From: JAIXWP01 sp965247015
GTDB taxonomy: Bacteria > Bacteroidota > Bacteroidia > Flavobacteriales_D > Sanyastnellaceae
Assembly (NCBI GenBank): GCA_965247015.1
Contig: CBDFGG010000003.1
Coordinates: forward strand, 434,001 to 498,000
Length of the DNA stretch: 64,000 nucleotides
Direction of reading: 5' to 3'
Part shown: one piece after another, positions 50,976 through 59,504 of the stretch
Position numbering within the stretch: position 1 is the first letter of the stretch
Layout of the letters: each line of letters starts with the position of its first letter
Translations under genes and position numbers: made by a program
Notes under the pieces: generated by a model
Seen by the model: only the letters and a program-made list of their open reading frames with translations
The model's database searches: none
What the model was told of the DNA's origin: nothing

Positions 50976-52280
50976 ATGTCATCACTAAAAAACAACATCT
51001 ACATCAAGATAGGAATTATCCTTGTCTTGGTATTTCTACTTTTAATTCCTGCAGCCATGATTCGCAGCCTTGTTCTAGAGCGCGAATCACGACAATATGA
51101 GGCTATTGAAGAGGTAAGTTCCAAATGGGCACGCGAACAAACCATCACGGGACCCGCACTGATGATTCCCTATTTAAAAGAAATTGGAAAAGACTCCTCG
51201 TCAAAACCAATAGAAGTGATTGAATACCTTCACGTCTTACCATCCAAACTGAATGTAGAAGGAAACATACAACCAGAAAAACGTCAGCGAGGAATTTTCG
51301 AAATTGTAGTTTATAATTCCAACACTAAACTATCAGGAAGCTTTGATCTAAGCGAGATAAAAAATTTGGGAATAAAAAAAGAAAAAGTTCAATTTGATCA
51401 GGCAAAATTCATCGTTGGAATTGATGATTTAAGAGGCTTAGAAAAACAAATCGAATTAAATTGGAATGGAAATAAAATTCTATTCGACCCGGGTGTCCCC
51501 AATTACGACCTTGTTCAATCAGGAATTAATGCAGGTATCAACATCGATACCACTCGATCAGATTTAGTTAATTTCAATTTTGATTTGGCTCTCAAAGGAA
51601 GTCAAAAATTATATTTCACTCCAGTAGGTAAAGAAACAGATGTCAAACTAAATTCCACTTGGGCAAACCCTAGTTTCGAAGGAGCGTTTCTGCCAGATAC
51701 AAGAGACGTAACTGAAGCGGGCTTTACCGCCAATTGGAATATCCTTCACCTCAACCGAAACTACCCTCAAATATTCACTGGAAGCCTCGATATATCATCC
51801 TCTTCTTTCGGACTCGACTTGCTACTTCCAGTAGACAACTATCAGAAGTCGTATCGCTCGGTCACGTATGCAATACTATTCATCGTTTTCACTTTCCTTG
51901 TTTTCTTCTTCATCGAGATAATGAACAAGGTATTCATTCACCCGATACAATACCTTTTGGTAGGGGTAGCACTAGTTATCTTCTACTCACTACTCTTATC
52001 CATTTCTGAATACTTGCCGTTTAATTGGTCATTCCTCATCTCTATGGTCTTGACCATTGGACTTATAGCTGGATACACAAAAACCATCCTCAAGTCTAAT
52101 CGACTTACAGGACTGTTGGTTGGAATACTAACGATCCTATATGTGTTCAACTTTGTGATTATACAAATGCAAGACTATTCACTCCTTATCGGAAGTATTG
52201 GAATATTCCTCATCCTAGCGATCGTGATGTACACTTCCAGAAAAATTGACTGGTATAATATTCAGACCAATCGAGACTAG
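50976..52280 (+). CDS. creD: CreD-family inner-membrane protein
   Basis: 434 residues. N-terminal helix KIGIILVLVFLLLIPAAMI, then the family periplasmic domain (LERESRQYEAIEEVSSKWAREQTITGPALMIPY at its start), and about five to six C-terminal helices (FIVFTFLVFFFIEIMNKVFIHPIQYLLVGVALVIFYSLLLSI and on). E. coli CreD is a CreBC-controlled envelope protein. The function remains poorly defined. It is convergent with, and overlaps by four bases, the winged-helix regulator. Confidence 0.9.
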   Translation: MSSLKNNIYIKIGIILVLVFLLLIPAAMIRSLVLERESRQYEAIEEVSSKWAREQTITGPALMIPYLKEIGKDSSSKPIEVIEYLHVLPSKLNVEGNIQPEKRQRGIFEIVVYNSNTKLSGSFDLSEIKNLGIKKEKVQFDQAKFIVGIDDLRGLEKQIELNWNGNKILFDPGVPNYDLVQSGINAGINIDTTRSDLVNFNFDLALKGSQKLYFTPVGKETDVKLNSTWANPSFEGAFLPDTRDVTEAGFTANWNILHLNRNYPQIFTGSLDISSSSFGLDLLLPVDNYQKSYRSVTYAILFIVFTFLVFFFIEIMNKVFIHPIQYLLVGVALVIFYSLLLSISEYLPFNWSFLISMVLTIGLIAGYTKTILKSNRLTGLLVGILTILYVFNFVIIQMQDYSLLIGSIGIFLILAIVMYTSRKIDWYNIQTNRD

Positions 52281-53131
52281 TGCTCGATAGTCAATCGGTA
52301 GCCTCGACCGTGAACATTGGTGATTTTAAGGACGGGATAAAAACTCAGTTTTTTCCGGAGCTTAGATACAAGCACATCAACATTTCTGCTGATGACTACT
52401 AAGCCGCGGTCCTCCCAAATTTCTTTCATCAATTGTTCACGTTCGACCACCGAATTGACATTCTCACTAAAAACCTTCAAAGCCTTTGACTCATTCTCCG
52501 TCAACTCCACTGCATGATCTAAATAAACAATTTTAAAGCGTTCTGGATAAAGCTTTAGTTCGCCTATCGCGATAAAAGGCTCCTCACCCATTTCGGACGT
52601 CGGCCTATCCTTCTTCTGATACTTTTTACGAATAATTATTCCAGCCAATATCACAGGCAATCCCATGAGCATAAACATGGGTATTCGATTCTGCTCTTTT
52701 TGGATAAATTCAATTTGGATGTTATAACACCCGAGCTCTTGCTCCCTTCCCGTGCACGGAAGAATATTCTCTTCTTCCGTTCGAATTTCAAAAGCATAAA
52801 TGGTCTCTTGCTTTTTACATTCCTTTACATTCACAATATAGTCTTGTGAAAATCCATATTTATCGAGTTTACCGGTGGTCAGTTTAATGAGACTATCGGG
52901 CCAAAACCGAAATGGAGACTCAAAAGAAATCTGATAGGTATTTTGCTTCACCATCTTTACAGGCAAAACATGAGACACTGAATCTCCGCCCGCAAGTAGC
53001 AATTCGTGACCAATTTCACGAAGCACTACTTCGAGGTGTTTTTGAGAAACCTCCTCTTCATTTTGTAAAAATCCAACCGACACCATCAATGTGATGACTG
53101 ACCAGATGGCGATGACTCCAGACCACTTCAT
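52277..53131 (-). CDS. Membrane-bound winged-helix (OmpR-type) one-component regulator
   Basis: 284 residues. N-terminal hydrophobic segment (VIAIWSVITLMVSVGFLQ), an extracytoplasmic domain to about residue 150 with two Cys near each other (CTGREQELGC), a second helix PMFMLMGLPVILAGIII, then a cytoplasmic OmpR/PhoB-type DNA-binding domain (ELTENESKALKVFSENVNSVVEREQLMKEIWEDRG; ISRNVDVLVSKLRKKL; ITNVHGRGYRLTI). This places the sensor outside and the DNA-binding domain inside, like ToxR/CadC but with the order reversed. The divergent propeller gene may be its target or partner. Confidence 0.85.
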   Translation of the reverse strand: MKWSGVIAIWSVITLMVSVGFLQNEEEVSQKHLEVVLREIGHELLLAGGDSVSHVLPVKMVKQNTYQISFESPFRFWPDSLIKLTTGKLDKYGFSQDYIVNVKECKKQETIYAFEIRTEEENILPCTGREQELGCYNIQIEFIQKEQNRIPMFMLMGLPVILAGIIIRKKYQKKDRPTSEMGEEPFIAIGELKLYPERFKIVYLDHAVELTENESKALKVFSENVNSVVEREQLMKEIWEDRGLVVISRNVDVLVSKLRKKLSFYPVLKITNVHGRGYRLTIEH

Positions 53132-53326
53132 GGTGCAAAGTAACCCTAATAGTGAAAGAAAATAAATCTGATTTCTAAGCTTTTACACTTTTTTACACTT
53201 CATTTACTACCGCTACAATCAAGGGGTCTACTATTGTCGTGTTCATTTAAATGAAACATCGCGTCCATAGTAAACACTTAAATCATTCAAGATATGAATC
53301 CGCTTCAATTTCCAAAATTCAGCCCT

Positions 53327-54481
53327 ATGCACTTCTTTATTTTAGTAGCATCGATGCTTGTCATCGCCCTAACCTCTTGTTCTGGACAAGACAATTCCAC
53401 AGCCCAACGACCAGAAATAAAAACACTGAAGTGGCCGGAACCTCAAGATAGCATGCTGCCAACAGGGAAGTCTTATCATTACATGACCAGTATGGGTGAT
53501 TTCACTGAAAAAAATGTCACCATTGAAAAAACCATGGAAGATAACAACGGACAGATTTGGATTGCCACTTCTGGTGAGGGCGTTTATGTGTATCGTCAGG
53601 AAAAGTACTATCATCTAACTGAGACTGATGGACTCATCAGTAATTGCGTTTTCTCAATGACGCAGGATTGGTTTGGTCATATTTGGTTCGGAACCGCCAA
53701 GGGACTCTCACGATTTGATGGAAATAAATTCACCAATTATTCTATGATCGATATTAACGGGTCGGGTAAAGACAATAATCTAGGGAAGGATCTTCCTACA
53801 TGTAATGCAATGGACATACTCTCGCTATTGGTTGATCGTACCGGCCTCCTCTGGATGGGCACTTCAAGCGGTATTTATCATTTTGATGGAAAAAAGTTTA
53901 CGCATGTTCTTCATGGCGACGACATCACAAACGATTCTGATAAATATCCCCGCACCGTTTCACAAATCGTTCAGGACAAAGAAGGTAAAATTTGGTTCAA
54001 TACGTGGGCGGATGGTGTCTTTCGATTAGAAGACAAAACACTTCATCGCGTGGCACTGAACTCAGAAGAATGGTCGAGCGGCATTCAAACAGATTCTCGT
54101 GGAAACGTATGGATTGCCAGCGAACCCTACAAAGTATTTCAATATGTATTTCAAGAAAATAAATCAGACTCTCTCGATCAATTTGTAGAGTACAAAATGG
54201 AAGAAGAAGTAGTTAATAAGCGCGCTTTGCGCTTGCAACACGTCACCCCAAGCGGTGTGATGTGGTTTACTGCTATTCCTTATGATGGAATCGAAGGAGG
54301 TTTATTCCGATTTACACCATTCGATCCGATGCTCAAAAAAAGCGTTCTTGTGGAATATGATAAAAGCACAGGTATTCCCAGCAACAATATGCGCAATCTG
54401 ATTTTTACAAAAAGCGGGGAGGTCTATTACTCCGACGATTTCAAATTCGGAAAATTTCATTTAAATATCCTAGGATGCTGA
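53327..54481 (+). CDS. Two-component-regulator-type propeller lipoprotein
   Basis: 384 residues from the ATG at 53327 (an upstream ATG at 53294 is also in frame). Lipoprotein signal ends LTSCSG. Then at least four Reg_prop blades: NGQIWIATSGEGVYVY, GHIWFGTAKGLSRFDG, GLLWMGTSSGIYHFDG, GKIWFNTWADGVFRLE. Such propellers form the sensor of hybrid two-component systems, but here no kinase, Y-Y-Y or output domain follows. A periplasmic ligand-binding role beside the divergent membrane regulator is inferred. Confidence 0.82.
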   Translation: MHFFILVASMLVIALTSCSGQDNSTAQRPEIKTLKWPEPQDSMLPTGKSYHYMTSMGDFTEKNVTIEKTMEDNNGQIWIATSGEGVYVYRQEKYYHLTETDGLISNCVFSMTQDWFGHIWFGTAKGLSRFDGNKFTNYSMIDINGSGKDNNLGKDLPTCNAMDILSLLVDRTGLLWMGTSSGIYHFDGKKFTHVLHGDDITNDSDKYPRTVSQIVQDKEGKIWFNTWADGVFRLEDKTLHRVALNSEEWSSGIQTDSRGNVWIASEPYKVFQYVFQENKSDSLDQFVEYKMEEEVVNKRALRLQHVTPSGVMWFTAIPYDGIEGGLFRFTPFDPMLKKSVLVEYDKSTGIPSNNMRNLIFTKSGEVYYSDDFKFGKFHLNILGC

Positions 54482-54670
54482 GTTCAATGCCAAGAGACAA
54501 GAGACAAATAATCTCGGCTTCGCCGAGAACAAATGACAAAAAATTCTCGATTCTCAACTTGTTGTAAAGAAGACTTTGCGAAATTGATAAGGCTGTATGC
54601 GGAGCATGCCTTCTTGTACTAGCCCCCAATGCTAATGGGGGAAGAGTTTAGTCTTGGGAGAAATAATCTC
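54482..54670. other. Non-coding spacer with short repeats and hairpins
   Basis: No gene seen. It holds AAGAGAC twice, a hairpin CTCGGC-TTC-GCCGAG (54513-54527), and hairpins near 54596-54608 (ATGC-GGA-GCAT) and 54624-54642 (CCCCCA...TGGGGG). The first may end the propeller transcript, but no T run follows. Confidence 0.45.
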
Positions 54671-54712
54671 GAATCGAGAATCGAAAATCGAGAATCGAGA
54701 ATCGAGAATTAA
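54671..54712. repeat. 7-bp tandem array G
   Basis: Heptads GAATCGA twice, AAATCGA, GAATCGA twice, GAATTAA, ending 3 bp before a -7 promoter element. The same placement next to a promoter is seen for arrays A and C. Confidence 0.82.
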
Positions 54713-54715
54713 TAT

Positions 54716-54723
54716 TACATTTG
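54716..54723 (+). promoter_or_regulatory. -7 promoter element of the TPP-riboswitch transcript
   Basis: TACATTTG followed by CA, an exact TAnnTTTG match, 10 bp before the riboswitch aptamer. The expected -33 region falls in the heptad array and has no TTTG. Confidence 0.6.
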
Positions 54724-54729
54724 CATCGT

Positions 54730-54827
54730 TCTCAGGGGTGTCTCGCGGATTGCGAGACTGAGATTATACCCTTACCTCGTTCACGCGAGGTGGAACCTGG
54801 GCGGGTTATGCCGCCAAGGGAAATAGG
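54730..54827 (+). ncRNA. TPP (thiamine pyrophosphate) riboswitch
   Basis: The Thi-box elements occur in order: CAGGGGTG, GACTGAGATTATACCCTTA, a variable GC stem (CTCG...CGAG), then GGAACCTGGGCGGGTTATGCC and CCAAGGGAAAT. These are the pyrimidine- and pyrophosphate-sensing helices. Downstream CCCTTGG (54850-54856) can pair with CCAAGGG (54814-54820) of the aptamer, a possible switch helix. It precedes a TonB receptor by 69 bp, so thiamine uptake is the expected output. Confidence 0.93.
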
Positions 54828-54896
54828 TTGTTAGTTAAGCCGCGTCTGACCCTTGGGCGTGGAATTGATTAACCGTTTTTAATTTTATTAATTAAC

Positions 54897-57122
54897 ATGT
54901 TACACAAATTTGCCTTCACGGCAATGTTGGGTTGTGCTGCAATGACGGCATTCACCCAAACTCCTGCGTCGTCTATCGATACGACTACGCAAACCCTATC
55001 CGAACTCGTCATCATTTCAACCCGTGCAGAAGATCGCACACCGATGACGTTTAATAATCTTTCCAAAGAGCAGATTGAAAAATTGAATCTTGGGCAAGAC
55101 ATTCCCTACCTGCTTCGATCGGTTCCATCCTTGGTTTTCACTTCTGATGGCGGAACAGGAATCGGCTACACTGGCCTTTGGCTGCGCGGTAGCGACCCTT
55201 CTCGCATTAATGTCACCATCAACGACATTCCTCTCAATGACCCAGAAAGTCAGCAAGTCTTTTGGGTAAATCTCCCCGACTTTGCATCTACCACAGATGA
55301 CATTCAGGTTCAACGAGGTGTCGGCACGAGTACGAATGGTACTGCTTCCTTTGGCGGTTCGATTCGACTCGGTACCAACAAAATTAATTTCACCCCGTAT
55401 GTTCGTTTGAGCAACACTGTTGGCTCATTCAACACACTTAAAAACACGGTGGCTTTTGGTACTGGAAAAATCAGTGAGCATTTTGTAGTCGAAGGCCGTC
55501 TCTCACGTATTGCTTCTGATGGTTACATCGACCGAGCGAACGCTCGGTTGGGTTCTTATTTTCTTAGTGGATCATATATTAAAAATAAGACTAGTTTAAA
55601 AGCGACTGTATTTTCTGGACAAGAAAGAACCTACCAATCTTGGTACGGAACGCCGCATTCACGTTTGATCAATAACCGTGACTCAATGCTCACGTACGCT
55701 GCGAATAACGGACTTACTGAAGCAGAGACACAAAATCTCTTGACCAGCGGCCGAACTTATAATTATTACACTTATGCTAATCAGGTTGATGATTACAAGC
55801 AGAGCCAGTACCAACTTCATCTCGCACACAATTTCAACGCACGCTGGGTACTAAATCTTGCTGCGCATTACACGAAAGGTGCAGGATTCTTTGAAGAGTT
55901 TAAAGCTGCAGAGGATTTTGAACGATATGGATTGACACCTCCGAATGATAGCATTACCTCTACAGATGTAGTGCGCAGAAGATGGTTGCGCAATGATTTT
56001 TACGGTACCACATTTTCGATCACCCATCGCAAAGGCCGTAATGAATTCACTCTAGGAGGTGCCGCAAATCAATATGTAGGTGAACACTTTGGTGAATTAA
56101 TTTGGATGCAATACGCCTTCGATGCTATCAAAGACAATAGATACTATGAAGGAAATAGCACCAAGAATGATGGAAACATTTATTTCCGCAGCGCAATTAA
56201 TTTCACAGAAAAATTACATACCTACATCGATTTACAAGGTCGTCTAGTTGACTACAGCACCAAAGGAATCGACAATGATCTTCGAGCTTATGACGTGGAT
56301 GATCAATTGTTTTTCTTCAATCCTAAAATTGGTGTTTCTTACTTGATCAACAATCGTCACAGTACATATGCGTCTGCTGCAATTGGAAACAAAGAGCCGA
56401 ATCGAAATGACTACGTAGATGCATTAGAAGGCACCACGCCAAAACCTGAAAGCATGTTAGACATCGAAGCAGGTTATAAATTCACTGGAAATAAATTCGG
56501 TGTTAAAGCCAATATTTATTACATGAGTTACAAAAATCAGTTAGTCATCACAGGTGAACTAAATGATGTAGGTGCATATCTAAGAACCAATGTAGACAAG
56601 AGTTTCAGAAGAGGTATTGAAATTGAGGCCAATGCTCAAATCCACAAAAGACTTTACGCTGAGGCCAATGTAACATTGAGTCAAAATAAAATTCAAAACT
56701 TCACAGAAACACTCTACGATTACACCGTTGATTTCGCAATCGTAAATAATAACTACACCAACACAGATATTTCTTTTTCTCCATCTGTGATTGCAGGCGG
56801 AAGAGTAGAATATAATTTCTGGAAAAGTTTTTACTTCAATTGGATGCCACGCTACGTGGGTAAGCAATACTTAGATAATACGCAAAGTGAGTACTTAAGT
56901 TTGGATGCCTATTTTGTAAATGATGTTTCTGTTCAATGGAAACACACATTCAAAAACAATTCGAGTGTAACCATTCAATGTATGGTCAACAATGCGCTAG
57001 ACGCGATGTATAGCAGCAATGGCTATACATACAGTTACATTGTAGGATCGAGAATTACGGAGAAGCTCCTCTACCCACAAGCAGGCCGCTTCTACCTCAC
57101 CTCCCTCCAACTCACCATCTAG
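54897..57122 (+). CDS. TonB-dependent receptor, probable thiamine/TPP transporter
   Basis: 741 residues. Signal peptide to about residue 21 (MTAFTQ), plug domain at about 35-150 (ELVIISTRAEDRTPMTFNNLSKEQIEKLN; GLWLRGSDPSRINVTINDIPLNDPE; DIQVQRGVGTSTNGTASFGGSIRL), then a 22-strand-type barrel ending QAGRFYLTSLQLTI. Outer-membrane uptake driven by TonB. The TPP riboswitch in its leader is the reason to predict thiamine or a related pyrimidine as substrate. No TonB-box is obvious. Confidence 0.88.
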   Translation: MLHKFAFTAMLGCAAMTAFTQTPASSIDTTTQTLSELVIISTRAEDRTPMTFNNLSKEQIEKLNLGQDIPYLLRSVPSLVFTSDGGTGIGYTGLWLRGSDPSRINVTINDIPLNDPESQQVFWVNLPDFASTTDDIQVQRGVGTSTNGTASFGGSIRLGTNKINFTPYVRLSNTVGSFNTLKNTVAFGTGKISEHFVVEGRLSRIASDGYIDRANARLGSYFLSGSYIKNKTSLKATVFSGQERTYQSWYGTPHSRLINNRDSMLTYAANNGLTEAETQNLLTSGRTYNYYTYANQVDDYKQSQYQLHLAHNFNARWVLNLAAHYTKGAGFFEEFKAAEDFERYGLTPPNDSITSTDVVRRRWLRNDFYGTTFSITHRKGRNEFTLGGAANQYVGEHFGELIWMQYAFDAIKDNRYYEGNSTKNDGNIYFRSAINFTEKLHTYIDLQGRLVDYSTKGIDNDLRAYDVDDQLFFFNPKIGVSYLINNRHSTYASAAIGNKEPNRNDYVDALEGTTPKPESMLDIEAGYKFTGNKFGVKANIYYMSYKNQLVITGELNDVGAYLRTNVDKSFRRGIEIEANAQIHKRLYAEANVTLSQNKIQNFTETLYDYTVDFAIVNNNYTNTDISFSPSVIAGGRVEYNFWKSFYFNWMPRYVGKQYLDNTQSEYLSLDAYFVNDVSVQWKHTFKNNSSVTIQCMVNNALDAMYSSNGYTYSYIVGSRITEKLLYPQAGRFYLTSLQLTI

Positions 57123-57140
57123 CTCGCTGCGCTCGCGTCA

Positions 57141-57343
57141 GGTACCTTGCGGTGACTGGTACTTCGTGTCTGGTAGTCGCTATCGCTCCTGACGGGTATT
57201 CGCTTTGCTCATGGTTTTTCTGCTTCGCAGAAATAGGACAACCCCAATCCTATTCCGCGCCAGCGGAACGCCATTCGCAACGCGAATACCCGCCAGGAGC
57301 GTCAGCGACTACCCGTCACGAAGTACCCGTCACCGCAGGTACC
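57141..57343. repeat. Long imperfect inverted repeat with nested hairpins
   Basis: Left arm 57141-57202 is the near complement of right arm 57283-57343 (about 61 bp, roughly nine-tenths matching). Between them lie hairpins TTCTGCTTCGCAGAA (57218-57232) and TTCCGCGCCAGCGGAA (57253-57268). The right arm is also the first unit of the tandem array that follows. Placed directly after the TonB-receptor stop. Confidence 0.82.
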
Positions 57344-57519
57344 AGTCAGGAGCGTCAGCGACTACCCGTCACGAAGTACCAGTCACCGCAGGTACCCGCC
57401 AGGAGCGTCAGCGACTACCCGTCACGAAGTACTCGTCACCACAGGTACCCGTCAGGAGCGAAGCGACTACCCGTCACGAAGTACCAGTCACCGCAGGTAC
57501 CAGTCAGGAGCGAAGCGAC
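57287..57519. repeat. 52-53-bp tandem array, about 4.4 units
   Basis: Each unit has three related parts beginning TACC: one with CAGGAGCG...GCGAC, one TACCCGTCACGAAG, and one TACC(C/A)GTCACCGCAGG. Unit starts at 57287, 57340, 57393, 57446 and 57498. The last part runs into the 3' end of the four-helix-bundle gene. A further 1.4 units lie at 58099-58174. Confidence 0.88.
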
Positions 57520-57851
57520 TCGATGAGGGAGTTGAGCATGCGGGAGAGGGTTTGAAGTTTTCGATCGAACCATTTGTATTGCTCATCCGTGATAGATAGC
57601 GTTTCCTTCAATAGTTCCAAAACCGAACTCACTTCGAATAAAGAACTTCGAGAAATTACATAGAATCTTTTTTTATCCGGATCAGTCAAACGACCACTGC
57701 CTTCCGCAATGTTTAACATCACGCTGAGGGTGGCTCTTCCCAGTTGATTTTTTATATAAAACTCAACTCTCGAATGAGTGATATACTTCAGCATTTCGAC
57801 ATTTATTTCCTTCGCAAGTCCGTAGACTTTCAGTTTGTGGTAATTGTACAT
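57504..57851 (-). CDS. Four-helix-bundle protein (S23/IVS family)
   Basis: 115 residues from the ATG at 57851. Long in-frame extensions upstream read through repeats and are rejected. YNYHKLKVYGLAKEINVEMLKYI, NQLGRATLSVMLNIAEGSGR, and RRFYVISRSSLFEVSSVLELLKETL-like helices match the S23 family first known from 23S rRNA intervening sequences but scattered widely in Bacteroidota chromosomes. No rRNA gene is here. The last eight codons come from the tandem repeat. The gene lies between direct repeats on both sides. Confidence 0.85.
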   Translation of the reverse strand: MYNYHKLKVYGLAKEINVEMLKYITHSRVEFYIKNQLGRATLSVMLNIAEGSGRLTDPDKKRFYVISRSSLFEVSSVLELLKETLSITDEQYKWFDRKLQTLSRMLNSLIESLRS

Positions 57852-58173
57852 AATCACAAAACTCTCAAGACTTTTTCGTAGATAAAAGCTATAATTTATT
57901 CCAACGTTAACACCCCTCCAACTATTCAAGACCTCCACCCCTCCCCCCACAATAACAGCAGTTTGCCAAAAAAAAACCAAACCTCCCCCGCATAAAAAAT
58001 ACCAAAAAATACAGCGAGCAAAGCGAGCCAACAGCGAGCAAAGCGAAGCAAAAGCGAGCAAACAGCGAGCAAAGCAAAAAAAGCACGAGCGAAGCGAGTA
58101 CCCGTCAGGAGCGTCAGCGACTACCCGTCACGAAGTACCCGTCACCGCAAGGTACCCGACAGGAGCGAAGCGA
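57852..58173. other. Upstream region of the S23 gene with low-complexity repeats
   Basis: No further gene. 57860-58011 is the presumed promoter region of the S23 gene, pyrimidine-rich on the plus strand. 58012-58098 carries CAGCGAGCAAAGC three times (from 58012, 58032 and 58063) with A-rich links. 58099-58174 repeats 1.4 units of the 53-bp array. Confidence 0.7.
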
Positions 58174-58174
58174 C
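58099..58174. repeat. Second block of the 53-bp repeat (1.4 units)
   Basis: Same three TACC-headed parts in the same orientation as the main array at 57287-57519. The last bases hold the stop codon of the EamA transporter gene, so the repeat abuts the coding end. Confidence 0.85.
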
Positions 58175-59064
58175 TACCGCGTGGTGAGGTAGATGCCGAG
58201 GAAGATGAGGAGCGTGCAGATTAGTTTTGCCAGCGTGATATCCCCCGAGTAATCCTGCGTTAAGTAGAACGAAAAAATGAACGAAAACACCCCCGCCAAT
58301 AGCGGTTGTAGATAGATATACGCACTCGCAATTGTCGGAGTGAGAATTGATAGCGCTATTATGTTGAATAAATAGGTGAGGAAAGTGACGAATACAATCA
58401 CGTAAAAAACACTGAACCACTGCCAAGAAGTTAACACCGACCAATTCACCTCCGTGAGACTCGAACCTCCGAAAGGAAGCACTGCGATGAATCCAATAGT
58501 AAACACCCACGCGATAACCAACATCGGATGGTATTTCGACATCAGTGGTTTGACGAGAACCAGATAAAAGGCGTAGGATAGAGAGTTGACAAGAATAAAA
58601 ATATCGCCTTGAAAATGTAGGCCAGTGCTATCGGTTTGATTACTTAGTACAAGCAGGCTTACCGCGCCAATAGCGCCAATTACCACACCTATGATTTTTG
58701 TGGTAGAAATAGATGATCGTAATAAAAAGGCCGAAATCACCAACACCATAATTGGATTGCTGGTCATTATAATAGAACTGTTGATGGGAGAAGTGAGTGC
58801 TAGACCATTGAAAAAACATAATTGGTTAATAGCAACACCAGTAAGACCACAAAGAATAAAACGTCCCCAATCCTCCTTGGATGGAATTTGAAAGTGGCGC
58901 GCAGCGATCATCCAAAACAATAGCAGCGCACCTCCGACTCGAAGAGTAATAAAACTATTCGGACCGATAGGGTCCGGCATAACAGATTTTGCAATGATGT
59001 AATTCGCACCGTAAATCAAGGCCACAGCAGCAAGTGCGAAATGGGCTTTTAACTTAGCATCCAT
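58174..59064 (-). CDS. EamA/DMT-family transporter
   Basis: 296 residues, ten hydrophobic helices in two EamA repeats (HFALAAVALIYGANYIIAKSVM for helix 1, and a second start near GDIFILVNSLSYAFYLVLVKPL). Inner-membrane exporter or uptake carrier for a small metabolite such as an amino acid or purine. The wording does not reveal the substrate. C-terminus YLTTR abuts the 53-bp repeat. Confidence 0.87.
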   Translation of the reverse strand: MDAKLKAHFALAAVALIYGANYIIAKSVMPDPIGPNSFITLRVGGALLLFWMIAARHFQIPSKEDWGRFILCGLTGVAINQLCFFNGLALTSPINSSIIMTSNPIMVLVISAFLLRSSISTTKIIGVVIGAIGAVSLLVLSNQTDSTGLHFQGDIFILVNSLSYAFYLVLVKPLMSKYHPMLVIAWVFTIGFIAVLPFGGSSLTEVNWSVLTSWQWFSVFYVIVFVTFLTYLFNIIALSILTPTIASAYIYLQPLLAGVFSFIFSFYLTQDYSGDITLAKLICTLLIFLGIYLTTR

Positions 59065-59107
59065 GGCGCAAATATACGTGGTGAAGAGAGGGAACGAAAG
59101 ATGTCAA

Positions 59108-59458
59108 TTACATAGAGGCTTTCGCTGCTGCTACCACTTTAGGTGCATTACCAATGAAAATATCTTTACCATTGATAACTACAGGTCGCTTCAAGAAAGT
59201 GTATTCATCTAGGATATACTGACGGTATTCCTTTTCCGACAACTGCTTTTCATTTAAGCCCCATTCGCGGTATTTGAGAGCGCGACGACTAAACAATGCC
59301 TCATAACTCCCAGCAAGCTCTTTCATTTCTTCTAGCTGCTCTGGGGTGATTTTTGAAGTCTTAATATCCTGCTTCTCAAAATCCTTTCCCTTAGCTCCGA
59401 ATTCATCCAAGATCTGCTGGCATGTACCACAGCTTGCGAGATGATAAATTTTCTTCAT
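59108..59458 (-). CDS. ArsC/Spx-family thioredoxin-like protein
   Basis: 116 residues. N-terminal strand then ASCGTCQQILDEFG with a CxxC pair at about residues 10 and 13, FEKQDIKTSKITPEQLEEM, and FLKRPVVINGKDIFIG with the conserved Arg-Pro. This is the ArsC-like (YffB/Spx/arsenate reductase) family. A CxxC start is closer to YffB and Spx types than to the ArsC CxxS form, so arsenate reduction is not assured. 44 bp after the EamA gene starts on the opposite side (same strand). Confidence 0.82.
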   Translation of the reverse strand: MKKIYHLASCGTCQQILDEFGAKGKDFEKQDIKTSKITPEQLEEMKELAGSYEALFSRRALKYREWGLNEKQLSEKEYRQYILDEYTFLKRPVVINGKDIFIGNAPKVVAAAKASM

Positions 59459-59504
59459 TGTTATGTGCTTTGAGATTCAATAACAATGGCTCGGTGAAAA
59501 AAGT

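Noticed and set aside
57287..57519. CRISPR-like look of the 53-bp array
   Set aside because: The units are contiguous with no variable spacers.
57152..57555. Arg/Ser-rich open frames over the 53-bp array
   Set aside because: Repeat-derived. The period is close to but not a multiple of three, and frames drift between units.
57852..58061. Upstream extension of the four-helix-bundle protein
   Set aside because: It reads through low-complexity sequence and lacks the family's start at MYNYHKLKVYGLA.
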